Positions 1 to 6,944 are shown, numbered from the stretch's first letter. The stretch: 7,120 bases of DNA from Spirochaetaceae bacterium (GCA_031280705.1 JAITGJ010000231.1:1-7120); one strand, 5' to 3'. Translations and numbers: made by a program. The notes: generated by a model from the letters alone, not told the origin.

Positions 1-34
1 GTTCAATAACCAACCGGGTTATTGAACAAGTCTA
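1..34. repeat. Stem-loop repeat (copy A) at the 3' end of the operon
   Basis: Positions 1-11 and 17-27 are perfect inverted repeats (11 bp), closed by the 5-nt loop AACCG at 12-16. The following AAGTCTA (28-34) is also present in the second copy at 6938-6944, where its AAGTCT pairs with an upstream AGACTT; here the matching outer arm would lie beyond the window edge. The element lies immediately 3' of accA and its last three bases supply the accA stop codon (TAG on the minus strand). It could help to end transcription or protect the mRNA 3' end, but no T-tract is visible because the window stops here. It resembles REP-like intergenic repeats; the family name is not known to me. Confidence 0.85.
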
Positions 35-958
35 CTGTTCTGTCTCGTTCCAGTGGCCCACTTTGCGGATTTTCTGGTTTCGGTAACGCACCAGCACCGA
101 GGGATTGCGGCGGGAAAGATCGTCAATTTCCCGCATCAAAAGTTCTTTTATGATACGGGCCATGCCGTCAACATCAGTGTGCGCTCCGCCTTCCGGCTCG
201 GGAATGATGCCGTTTACTACCCGGAATTCCAGAAGGTCCCGGCTCGTGATCCGCAGCATCGCCGCAGCTTCCCGTGCGCGGGCGGCATCGCGGAGCAAAA
301 GCGACGCGCCTCCTTCCGGGCTGATCACTGAATAAATGGCGTTCTCCAGCATGTAGATTTTGTCTCCGGCGCAGAGTCCCAGCGCGCCGCCCGATCCGCC
401 CTCACCAATAATGATGCACACAATTGGCGTTCTTAGCTGGCTCAGGTGCATAAGGTTGCGCGCGATTGCTTCCCCGATTCCCCGTTCCTCCGCGCCGAGG
501 CCCGGATAGGCCCCGGCGGTATCAATAAAGGTGATAATGGGCCGGTGAAATTTTTCCGCTTCCCGTGCAAGGCGCAGCGCCTTACGGTAGCCTTCGGGAT
601 TTGCCATACCGTGATTGCGGCGCACATTTTCCTTCAGTGTCCGGCCCTTTTGGTTGGCAAGGATCGTTACGGGCCGCCCCGCGAGAAAACCGATACCGCC
701 TACCATGGCGGGATCGTCGCCAAAAAAACGATCCCCGTGGAGTTCAATAAAATCGTCAAAAATCCGTTCAATGTAATCCATGGAATAGGGACGGTCCGGG
801 TGACGGGCAAGCTCTACCTGCTTCCAGGCGGCTTCCGTCCGGGAGGCGGAACGGACTTTTTCTTCTATTTTTGACAGTTCTTCCGCCGCGTTTATTCCCG
901 ATTCTTCGATAAGTTCCCGCAGTTCCCGTATTTTTTGTGCAAGATCCGTGTTGTTCAT
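32..958 (-). CDS. accA: Acetyl-CoA carboxylase carboxyltransferase subunit alpha
   Basis: AccA pairs with AccD to form the carboxyltransferase that moves the carboxyl group from biotin on AccB to acetyl-CoA, making malonyl-CoA in the cytoplasm. The protein is about 308 aa, close to the family norm (about 320). An N-terminal helical segment precedes the crotonase-fold domain. Clear AccA signatures are HPDRPY, ELHGDRFFGDD, and the oxyanion-hole glycine cluster GEGGSGGALGL followed by YSVISPEGGASLL. The chosen ATG (958) overlaps the accD stop as ATGA, the usual coupled arrangement. An in-frame ATG at 988 would add 10 residues; an AAGGAG lies 13 nt before the 958 start, rather far, so the longer form cannot be excluded. 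It is the last gene of the operon, and its TAG stop lies inside the flanking repeat. Confidence 0.96.
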   Translation of the reverse strand: MNNTDLAQKIRELRELIEESGINAAEELSKIEEKVRSASRTEAAWKQVELARHPDRPYSMDYIERIFDDFIELHGDRFFGDDPAMVGGIGFLAGRPVTILANQKGRTLKENVRRNHGMANPEGYRKALRLAREAEKFHRPIITFIDTAGAYPGLGAEERGIGEAIARNLMHLSQLRTPIVCIIIGEGGSGGALGLCAGDKIYMLENAIYSVISPEGGASLLLRDAARAREAAAMLRITSRDLLEFRVVNGIIPEPEGGAHTDVDGMARIIKELLMREIDDLSRRNPSVLVRYRNQKIRKVGHWNETEQ

Positions 959-1776
959 GCTCCGGTTCCCGCTCCTTCCCGCAAACATTCCGGTGCGCGG
1001 TGCAGATCGATAAGCGTAGAAAGTATGCGCTTCTGTTCTCCGCGCCGGGCGATAATGTCCACAAATCCCTTTTCCTGCTGAAATTCCGCACGCTGAAAGC
1101 CTTCCGGCAGGGTTTGGCGTATGGTACCTTCAATTACCCGCGGCCCGGCAAAGCCGATGAGCGCGCCGGGTTCCGCGAGCGTAATGTCCGCAAGCATGGC
1201 AAAAGAAGCGGTAACGCCGCCGGTAGTCGGATCGCAGAGCACAATAAAAAACGGAACACCCGCGCGGTCCAGTTCCGCCGCGGCGCTTGAGGTTTTTGCC
1301 ATTTGCAGCAGTGAAAAAATTCCTTCCTGCATTCGCGCGCCGCCTGAGGTAGTATAGATGATAACCGGCAGTTTTTCCTCCGCGCCCCTGAGCAGCGCGC
1401 GGCATACTTTTTCCCCTACCACGGATCCCATTGACCCGCCCATAAAATTAAAGGACATAAGGCCCAGAATGACGGGCTTCCCGCCGATGGTGCAGGTGCC
1501 GGTAATAACGGCGTCTTTCATGCGTGCGCGCGCTTCTGCCTCAGACAGTTTTTCTTCATAGCCGGAAAGATCAATGGGATTAAGGGAGCGCAAATTCGCC
1601 GAAAATTCGGCAAAACTTCCCGGATCGGGCAGATAGTTAAGCCGTTCCTCCGGCTCCATGCGGTAATGATGGGCGCAGGACGGGCAGGTTTTGAGTGCCG
1701 CCGCGATCTCTTCGTTTCCGTGCCGTGCGCCGCAGGACGGGCAGACGGCAGCATCACTGTTATCAGTCAAGGCCAT
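955..1776 (-). CDS. accD: Acetyl-CoA carboxylase carboxyltransferase subunit beta (zinc-finger subunit)
   Basis: AccD is the beta half of the carboxyltransferase and contributes the acetyl-CoA side of the active site. With the ATG at 1776 the protein is 273 aa. A four-cysteine zinc ribbon is visible near the N-terminus (CPSC at 12-15 and CPSC at 31-34), followed by the carboxyltransferase core: SGGARMQEG (about 144-152), DPTTGGVTASFAM (about 182-194) and GFAGPRVIEGT (about 208-218). The 1776 start is preferred because GGAG lies 9 nt upstream and it gives a modest 14-nt overlap with accC. In-frame ATGs at 1803 and 1848 are possible but have weaker ribosome-binding context and need longer overlaps. 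The length is slightly below E. coli AccD (304 aa), mostly through a short N-terminus. The stop overlaps the accA start by 4 nt. Confidence 0.95.
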   Translation of the reverse strand: MALTDNSDAAVCPSCGARHGNEEIAAALKTCPSCAHHYRMEPEERLNYLPDPGSFAEFSANLRSLNPIDLSGYEEKLSEAEARARMKDAVITGTCTIGGKPVILGLMSFNFMGGSMGSVVGEKVCRALLRGAEEKLPVIIYTTSGGARMQEGIFSLLQMAKTSSAAAELDRAGVPFFIVLCDPTTGGVTASFAMLADITLAEPGALIGFAGPRVIEGTIRQTLPEGFQRAEFQQEKGFVDIIARRGEQKRILSTLIDLHRAPECLREGAGTGA

Positions 1777-3151
1777 GTTCAATTTCTCCAGAAATGGTTT
1801 CATAAAAACTATTGCCAAAATTGCCGGAACGGAATATTTTGTGTTCAATGATCCGTTTCTGGCGCGGTATGTTTGTTTTTATCCCCTCAATAACAAGCTC
1901 GTCAAGCGCGCGGGTCATGCGCAAAAGCGCGTGCTGACGGTCTGTGCCGTGGACAATCAATTTTGCCGCCATCGAGTCGTAGTGGGGAGGAACCGTACAG
2001 CCCGCGTAGAGAAAGCTGTCAAAGCGTACGCCAGGCCCGCCAGGGATTTCAAGGCGGGTAACGGTTCCCGGCACAAGCGCGTTGATGCGGCACTCCATGG
2101 CCCAGCCGGAACGGGGAACCTGGCCTTCGCTGGTTTCCATGCGGCCTTCAGCACAGCAGAGAATCTGTTCCTGGACAATATCCACGCCCGTTACCAGTTC
2201 GCTTACGGGATGTTCCACCTGGAGCCGGGCATTTACTTCCATAAAATAACAGTTTTCTCCTTCCGCAAGGAATTCAATGGTGCCCGCGCCTGAGTATTTA
2301 AGTTCACGAAACAGTTTTACTGCTCCATCTGCCATGCTGTTTCGCATGGATTCAGTGATTCCCGGCGATGGACTTTCTTCAATAAGTTTTTGATGATTTT
2401 TCTGCACCGAACAGTCCCGCTCGCCCAGAATCGCCACGCGGCCGTTTCCATCCGCAAGAAGCTGAAGTTCCACATGGCGGGGATTTTCCAGATATTTTTC
2501 GATAAAAACCGTGCCGGAGGCAAAATTGGCTTCGGCTTCGGCGCGGGCAAGAGCGAGATATTCCGCAAGATTTTCCGCTTTTTTTACAATCCGCATGCCC
2601 TTGCCGCCGCCGCCCGCCGCCGCCTTGATAATAACCGGATAGCCGAGCGCGCGAACCGCTTCTTCCGCCGCTTCCACCGAACCGGCCGCTCCCGTGCTGC
2701 CGGGCGTAACGGAAAGGCCGAAACGCGCGGCGGTTTCCCGCGCCCGTATCTTGTCGCCGAGCAGTTCCATTACTTCGGGGGACGGGCCGATAAAGATCAG
2801 CCCCTGATCCCGGACAAGCCGCGCGAATTCCGCATTTTCCGACAGAAATCCTACACCCGGATGCACCGCGTCGCAGCCGGTACTGAGCGCCGCCATGACA
2901 AGATTACTGCTCTTAAGATAGCTCAGCGCCGGGGGCGGCGGCCCGATGCAGACGGCGCGATCGGCAAGCCGTACCGGCAGGCTGTTCCGGTCCGCGGTTG
3001 AATAAACCGCCACCGTTTCTATGCCCATTTCCCGGCAGGTACGAATGATGCGTACCGCAATTTCTCCCCGGTTTGCGACAAGAAGCCGCCGTATTCCCCT
3101 TCCGCCCGGTTTGTTTCCCCCCCGGCGCGTATCCCTAAAGCCGCTTGACAT
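1763..3151 (-). CDS. accC: Acetyl-CoA carboxylase biotin carboxylase subunit
   Basis: AccC uses ATP and bicarbonate to carboxylate biotin on AccB. It is an ATP-grasp enzyme; from the ATG at 3151 it is 462 aa, against about 450 for the family. In order: LLVANRGEIAVRI (N-terminal biotin-carboxylase domain), AVHPGVGFLSEN, glycine-rich ATP loop GGGGKGM (about 180-186), GERDCSVQKNHQKLIEE (about 243-259), catalytic MEVNARLQVEHPVSE (about 304-318), and the C-terminal PHYDSMAAKLI (about 389-399). The start is uncertain: the 3151 ATG overlaps accB by 17 nt and adds about 18 unusual basic/Gly residues before the conserved domain, with only a weak ribosome site. No ATG, GTG or TTG lies between it and the domain; an ATA just before CGGCGGCTTCTT is the only other near-cognate choice. 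A run of seven C at 3117-3123 falls in this stretch. Confidence 0.95.
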   Translation of the reverse strand: MSSGFRDTRRGGNKPGGRGIRRLLVANRGEIAVRIIRTCREMGIETVAVYSTADRNSLPVRLADRAVCIGPPPPALSYLKSSNLVMAALSTGCDAVHPGVGFLSENAEFARLVRDQGLIFIGPSPEVMELLGDKIRARETAARFGLSVTPGSTGAAGSVEAAEEAVRALGYPVIIKAAAGGGGKGMRIVKKAENLAEYLALARAEAEANFASGTVFIEKYLENPRHVELQLLADGNGRVAILGERDCSVQKNHQKLIEESPSPGITESMRNSMADGAVKLFRELKYSGAGTIEFLAEGENCYFMEVNARLQVEHPVSELVTGVDIVQEQILCCAEGRMETSEGQVPRSGWAMECRINALVPGTVTRLEIPGGPGVRFDSFLYAGCTVPPHYDSMAAKLIVHGTDRQHALLRMTRALDELVIEGIKTNIPRQKRIIEHKIFRSGNFGNSFYETISGEIEHGLD

Positions 3152-3590
3152 CGAAGAGCGCCTGGGCAAATTCAACCATGTCGCCGCTTGCGGCACGAAT
3201 TTCAATAATTTCGCAGTCGAATTCCGCTTCAAGATGATTCATCATTTTCATCGCTTCGAGAATACAAAGCGTGTCCCCCTTTTTGACGCGGCTTCCCCGC
3301 GATACAAAAGGCGGCGCGTCCGGTCCGGCGGCGGGATAGAATGTCGCCACGATGGGACTGGTAATGGTTTCGGTATCCGCCGTGCTTTTTTCCCGCGGGC
3401 CGCCTGCAAGTCCCAGGTGAACGGCAGAATCACTGCGCGGCGTTTCCGCGGATTCCGGGACAGTTTTTCCCGGGGCATCATTTCCCGCCTTCCGTAGTAC
3501 CAGGCTCAAAGAATCCATGCGCAGTTCAAGTTCCGCCGCGCTGCCCGCGCTGAAAGCGTCAAGCAGCCGGATAATAAAATCTTCGTTCAC
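3135..3590 (-). CDS. accB: Biotin carboxyl carrier protein of acetyl-CoA carboxylase
   Basis: AccB (BCCP) carries biotin between AccC and the AccD/AccA transferase. From the GTG at 3590 the protein is 151 aa, like E. coli BCCP (156). A short N-terminal helical domain (about 1-35) is followed by a Ser/Pro/Ala-rich linker of about 45 residues and a biotinyl domain. The biotin site is LEAMKMMN with Lys115. The protruding thumb typical of acetyl-CoA carboxylase BCCP is present (TFYPAAGPDAPPF), which separates it from carriers of decarboxylases and pyruvate carboxylase. The GTG start is chosen because AGGAG sits 8 nt upstream; a TTG at 3644 would add 18 residues and overlap fabV without a comparable ribosome site. 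It lies 34 nt after fabV and overlaps accC by 17 nt. Confidence 0.95.
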   Translation of the reverse strand: MNEDFIIRLLDAFSAGSAAELELRMDSLSLVLRKAGNDAPGKTVPESAETPRSDSAVHLGLAGGPREKSTADTETITSPIVATFYPAAGPDAPPFVSRGSRVKKGDTLCILEAMKMMNHLEAEFDCEIIEIRAASGDMVEFAQALFDVKRL

Positions 3591-3598
3591 AAATACAA

Positions 3599-3603
3599 CT
3601 CCT
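3599..3603 (-). promoter_or_regulatory. Shine-Dalgarno of accB (decides GTG start)
   Basis: The minus strand reads AGGAG, then 8 nt, then GTG. It is the best ribosome site between the fabV stop (3625) and the conserved AccB domain, and so fixes the start at 3590 rather than the upstream TTG. Confidence 0.75.
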
Positions 3604-3624
3604 CGCGCGGTTTCTTGACGCGCC

Positions 3625-4866
3625 CTAAACCGCCTGGGGATCAATATCCGCGCCGTAATCTATCCCGGCAACATCAAAACCGTGCGCTTCAAGAAAATCA
3701 TGCCGGAATCCTTCAATATCGCTTATGGAAAAAATATTTTCCGCAGTGGCCTCTTTCATGCGTTTTTCAACTTCCCGCTGCACGTCATCCCGCATTTCAA
3801 GATCATCAATGCGAATTCTGCCTTCGCCGTCAACAGGCACCGCCGCCGGATCGGTATTGCCCAGGCCGCTGCCCGTGCGGTACAGCCGGTCCCGGTACAG
3901 GCGGATTATCTGTTCAATGCAGCCCTCGTGGATGCCTTTTTCCTTCATCACCCGGAAAAGAACGGAAATATAAAAAGGGATGACAGGAATTACTGCGCTT
4001 GCCCTGGTTACGACAGCCTTGTTGACGGAAACCCACGCCCGCCGCGCGGCGTACCCGTTTGCGGCGTATTTACTGTTGATGGCTTTTGCGGCCCGTTCCA
4101 GGTCTTCCTTGGCCCGGCCAATGGTGCCGTTTTTATAAATGGCCCAGGAAAGTTCCGGGCCGATATATGTATAGGCCACGGTGCGCGCATCGTCCGCCAA
4201 CAGTCCTTCCTGTTCAAGCGCGTCCATCCAGCGTTCCCAGTCTTCGCCGCCCATCACTTTTACGGTCGCACTGATTTCCGCGTCCGTTGCCGGTTCCGCG
4301 CCTGATTCGCGGATTTCGCCGGTAAACATATCCACGGTTTTGCCCGAATACGCCCCGCCGATAGGTTTAATCACGGAACGGTATGTCACGCCGTCTATCG
4401 GATCGGTACGCACGGGCGAGGCGAGGGAATAAATGACGAGATCTATTTTTGCGGATATGTTTGCCGCCGCCGCAATTTCCCGGACGGCCGCCGCCGTTTC
4501 TGCTTTTACCGCGTCAGAAAAAGCGTCGCCGTCAATGGTCTTTGCGGGAAGGCCGGCCCGGGCGGCTTCCGTCCCGAACGCGCGGTTGTTGTACCAGCCG
4601 GGGGTTCCGGTTTTGCCCGCGGTGGCGGCCTTTTCAAGGGAAACGCCCACGGTCGCGGCGCGGCAGCCAAAAGCCGCCGCGATGCGGCTTGCGAGGCCGT
4701 ACCCGGTGGAGCATCCCACAACCAGGACCAGACGCGGCATTCCCGCCGCATCTTTTTCGCCCAGTGTTTTTTCCGCGAGCGCGATTTCATTACGCACAAT
4801 TTTCGCGCATCCCTCTGGATGGGCATTGAGGCAGATATTGCTGCGTACCATTGGTTTCAATATCAC
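3625..4866 (-). CDS. fabV: FabV/TER-type NADH-dependent trans-2-enoyl reductase
   Basis: This 413-aa protein belongs to the FabV/trans-2-enoyl-CoA reductase family, large SDR-like monomeric enzymes that reduce the 2,3 double bond of enoyl-ACP or enoyl-CoA with NADH. From memory it matches the Treponema denticola enzyme along its length: KPMVRSNICLNAHPEGC at the N-terminus, Rossmann loop GCSTGYG (51-57), GTPGWYNN (87-94), IDGDAFSD (111-118), YSLASPVRTDP (146-156), KVMGGEDWERW (203-213) and VVTRASAVIPVIP (285-297). The family's Y-x8-K catalytic pair is Tyr244/Lys253 in IYKNGTIGRAK. Glu78, at the end of the second strand, fits NADH preference. The start is GTG at 4866 with AGGAGAG just upstream. 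Lying among fab and acc genes suggests the enoyl-ACP step of chain elongation, but a CoA-linked butyryl-CoA role like that shown in T. denticola is possible; sequence alone does not decide. Confidence 0.95.
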   Translation of the reverse strand: MILKPMVRSNICLNAHPEGCAKIVRNEIALAEKTLGEKDAAGMPRLVLVVGCSTGYGLASRIAAAFGCRAATVGVSLEKAATAGKTGTPGWYNNRAFGTEAARAGLPAKTIDGDAFSDAVKAETAAAVREIAAAANISAKIDLVIYSLASPVRTDPIDGVTYRSVIKPIGGAYSGKTVDMFTGEIRESGAEPATDAEISATVKVMGGEDWERWMDALEQEGLLADDARTVAYTYIGPELSWAIYKNGTIGRAKEDLERAAKAINSKYAANGYAARRAWVSVNKAVVTRASAVIPVIPFYISVLFRVMKEKGIHEGCIEQIIRLYRDRLYRTGSGLGNTDPAAVPVDGEGRIRIDDLEMRDDVQREVEKRMKEATAENIFSISDIEGFRHDFLEAHGFDVAGIDYGADIDPQAV

Positions 4867-4870
4867 TGTT

Positions 4871-4877
4871 CTCTCCT
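4871..4877 (-). promoter_or_regulatory. Strong Shine-Dalgarno of fabV (GTG start)
   Basis: The minus strand reads AGGAGAG, four bases, then GTG at 4866. Together with conservation of the family N-terminus (MILKPMV) this supports the non-ATG start. Confidence 0.8.
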
Positions 4878-4880
4878 GCT

Positions 4881-4915
4881 AAAAAACGTAAAAATTCCCG
4901 TGCCGGGATCCCGGC
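4881..4915 (-). terminator. Terminator-like hairpin between fabZ and fabV
   Basis: The 85-nt gap 4867-4951 has no gene. On the minus strand a short GC stem (TCCCG, loop GCA, CGGGA; 4908-4896) is followed by TTTTT (4894-4890) and TTTTTT (4886-4881). A perfect 14-bp palindrome, GCCGGGATCCCGGC (4902-4915), overlaps the stem and could form a competing structure. This resembles an intrinsic terminator or a partial attenuator that would set acc/fabV expression relative to fabF-fabZ. The stem is short, so it may be leaky or only an mRNA-processing site. Confidence 0.35.
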
Positions 4916-4951
4916 GATGATGCCGCCGGCCGGGACGGTTTTGCCGCGCCG

Positions 4952-5392
4952 TCATGGAGCCGCCGCGCCGGAGGGACGGCCGCCGGTGAGGCACATCCAT
5001 TCCGCTTCGGCGGCAAGTTCGCTTCCCACAAAGGCTTTGCCCGCCTGTTTTATCATCCGCGCGGAAACCCGGAGATTTTCAATTTCCAGGCGTACTTCCT
5101 CACCCGCTCGCACCTGCCGGCGGAATTTTACCTTGTCCACGGTTCCGAGAAAGAAGAGGCAATCCTCTTTCAAAACGCCCATTTTTCTGAGTCCCGCGCC
5201 GCCCGCCTGGGCCATTGTTTCTATCAGGATCACGCCCGGCACCACGGGGTAGCCGGGGAAATGTCCCCGAAAAAAGAATTCATTTTCAGTGAACACATGG
5301 CGGGCGGTAATGCTTCCCGGTTCCGCATTCATTACTTCGTCCACAAACAGAAAAGGCTCCCGGTGCGGCAGCAGTGTTTCTATCTCAGTCAT
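4952..5392 (-). CDS. fabZ: 3-hydroxyacyl-ACP dehydratase FabZ
   Basis: FabZ removes water from 3-hydroxyacyl-ACP to give trans-2-enoyl-ACP, the substrate for the enoyl reductase encoded next. It is a 146-aa single hot-dog-fold protein, the usual FabZ size. The N-terminal LLPHREPFLFVDEV and the catalytic block FFRGHFPGYPVVPGV followed by IETMAQAGG are diagnostic: the His of GHFPG and the Glu of IETMAQ form the active site. The C-terminus (GRPSGAAAP) is low in conservation. The ATG at 5392 overlaps the fabF stop as ATGA, with GGAGG 10 nt upstream, so translation is probably coupled to fabF. FabA-type isomerase function is unlikely given the FabZ-like motif and length. Confidence 0.95.
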   Translation of the reverse strand: MTEIETLLPHREPFLFVDEVMNAEPGSITARHVFTENEFFFRGHFPGYPVVPGVILIETMAQAGGAGLRKMGVLKEDCLFFLGTVDKVKFRRQVRAGEEVRLEIENLRVSARMIKQAGKAFVGSELAAEAEWMCLTGGRPSGAAAP

Positions 5393-6729
5393 GGCTGCTT
5401 TTCCTCCGTTCCCGCGTCCCGCGCCGCCGGGGATGGTTCATACTTTTTGAACACCACGACGCCGTTATGCCCGCCGAAGCCGAGGCTTCCCGACGCGGCC
5501 GCGGTAATGGAGCCGTACTGTACCGTGTTGGGCACATAATCGAGATCGCATTCACTGCCGGGATCCTCAAGATTGATGGTGGGCGGGAAAAATCCTTCCC
5601 GTATTGCCAGGACGCAGGCAATGGCCTCGATGCCGCCGCCGCCCGCGATACAGTGGCCCGTCATGCTTTTGGTGCTGGAAATTTTAAGGCGTTGTGCGTG
5701 ATCCCCAAAGGCGATTTTGATCATTTTGGTTTCTGTGGCGTCGTTAAGCTCTGTGGATGTGCCGTGGGCATTGTAATACTGAACATCGTCCGGTCTGAGC
5801 GCCGCGTCTTCCAGTGCAAGCAAAATCGCCCTGCTGCCGCCCGCGCCTGACGGGTCCGGGGAAGTAATGTGATACGCATCGGCGCTTGCGCCGTATCCGG
5901 CAAACTCCGCCAGAATTTCCGCGCCGCGCGCGCGGGCGTGTTCTTCGCTTTCCAGTACCATGATGCCGGCGCCTTCGCCCAGAACAAAACCGTCCCGGCT
6001 CGCGGAAAAGGGGCGGCTCGCTTTTTCCGGTTCGCTGTTGTGTTTTGTTGACAGCGCTTTGAGCATCTGAAAACCGCCGATGCCGAACGGGCCGATGCAG
6101 GCTTCCGTGCCGCCGGCGATGATCACGTCGGCGCGGCCCGCGCGGATCAGATCAAGCGCCTGGCCCAGCGCGTCTGATCCCGAAGCGCAGGCGGTTACCT
6201 GGGTAAGGGCCGGTCCCTTCGCACCGAAGATCATTGACAGATTTCCTGCCGCCTCATTTCCTATCATCAGGGGGATGGTGAGGGGAAGCATGCGCCGGGG
6301 GCCCTGTTCAAAAAGTTTGCGGAACGATTCGGTGGTAATTTCAAAACCGCCGATGCCGTTGCCCAGCACCACGCCGGTACGCTCCGCGTTTGATCTAAGT
6401 TTCCATCCGGTAACAATTTCTCCGCCTTCCGCGCCGCCGCCGGTTTTTTCCACAAGGGCGGCCTGACACAGTGCCTGGACTGCGGCGGCCGCGGCAAATT
6501 GGGTAAAGCGGGCCATTTTGCGGGCGTCCTTTTTGTCGATCCAGTCTGCGGGATTGAAGTTTTTTACTTCCCCCGCGATACGCACATCAAAGCCTTCCGT
6601 ATCAAAAAGCGTGATGGGTCCGATGCCGCTTTTCCCCGCGATGAGCGCATTTTTAAATTCTTCAACCGAATTCCCGACAGGAGAAATTACTCCCATCCCG
6701 GTTACCACAACCCGTTTTTTTCCGGACAT
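5389..6729 (-). CDS. fabF: 3-oxoacyl-ACP synthase II (KAS II)
   Basis: FabF condenses malonyl-ACP with acyl-ACP in chain elongation. It is 446 aa, longer than E. coli FabF (413). The thiolase fold begins with RVVVTGMGVISPVGN (6-20). The Cys-His-His triad is visible: Cys181 in TACASGSDALG, His322 in NAHGTSTELND, His359 in KSMTGHCIAGGGGIEA. The C-terminal NSLGFGGHN-like glycine loop is present as GSLGFGGHNG (413-422). Compared with E. coli there is a glycine-rich insertion of about 16 residues around 95-113 and a hydrophilic tail of about 15 residues. ATG at 6729 is preceded by GGGGAG with 7-nt spacing. It is the first gene of the operon in this window. Chain-initiating FabH is excluded by the triad (FabH uses Cys-His-Asn); FabB cannot be fully excluded, but the fabF-type context favours FabF. 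Confidence 0.95.
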   Translation of the reverse strand: MSGKKRVVVTGMGVISPVGNSVEEFKNALIAGKSGIGPITLFDTEGFDVRIAGEVKNFNPADWIDKKDARKMARFTQFAAAAAVQALCQAALVEKTGGGAEGGEIVTGWKLRSNAERTGVVLGNGIGGFEITTESFRKLFEQGPRRMLPLTIPLMIGNEAAGNLSMIFGAKGPALTQVTACASGSDALGQALDLIRAGRADVIIAGGTEACIGPFGIGGFQMLKALSTKHNSEPEKASRPFSASRDGFVLGEGAGIMVLESEEHARARGAEILAEFAGYGASADAYHITSPDPSGAGGSRAILLALEDAALRPDDVQYYNAHGTSTELNDATETKMIKIAFGDHAQRLKISSTKSMTGHCIAGGGGIEAIACVLAIREGFFPPTINLEDPGSECDLDYVPNTVQYGSITAAASGSLGFGGHNGVVVFKKYEPSPAARDAGTEEKQP

Positions 6730-6905
6730 TCTGTATCTCCCCGGCTTTTTCAGAATCAGAACGGCCCAAAACTGCAGCGCGCCGTTTGGGGGCCTGTTTC
6801 ACAAAAGCCGTTTTATATGATGGCCATGATCGATACCCGCGCTCTGGCGGCTGTCGATTATGACCCCGCAAAATAAGCGGTTCACAAGAGCGGCGTATTT
6901 TACGG
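6730..6905 (-). other. fabF leader region, no gene seen
   Basis: This stretch upstream of fabF holds the ribosome site GGGGAG (6742-6737) but no convincing gene: no acpP or tRNA is recognisable. Two mutually exclusive weak pairings are visible at 6761-6794: ACGGC with GCCGT (6761-6765/6781-6785) and CCCAAA with TTTGGG (6765-6770/6785-6790); they could be leader-RNA structures. A minus-strand pair TTGTGA (6887-6882) and CATAAT (6862-6857) looks somewhat like a promoter, but the spacer is 19 nt. Confidence 0.4.
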
Positions 6906-6944
6906 AGACTTGTTCAAAACCAACCGGGCTATCGAACAAGTCTA
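6906..6944. repeat. Stem-loop repeat (copy B), upstream of fabF
   Basis: This is a second copy of the element at 1-34, in the same orientation. The outer arms AGACTTGTTC (6906-6915) and GAACAAGTCT (6934-6943) pair perfectly over 10 bp; the inner stem is partly decayed (AAAACC against GGCTATC) but retains the loop AACCG at 6922-6926. After the element both copies continue AAGTCTA and then diverge. Confidence 0.85.

Noticed and set aside
2390..3001. Long plus-strand open frames opposite accC and fabV (also 3682-4305 and 446-874)
   Set aside because: They lie wholly antisense to well-supported genes, their translations have no recognisable domain and are rich in Arg/Pro/His as expected from complementary GC-rich codons, and no ribosome site of note precedes them.
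3135..3232. Longer accC beginning at the TTG at 3232
   Set aside because: It would overlap accB by about 98 nt, reading out of frame through the conserved biotin domain, and the added residues do not resemble AccC.
6662..6871. Minus-strand frame of 69 codons overlapping the fabF start
   Set aside because: Composition is Arg/Gly/Ser-rich with no domain, it overlaps the fabF start in another frame, and nothing supports translation.
6745..6905. acpP or a tRNA upstream of fabF, as in many fab operons
   Set aside because: No DSL(D/E)-type phosphopantetheine motif and no cloverleaf or T-arm consensus could be found on either strand.
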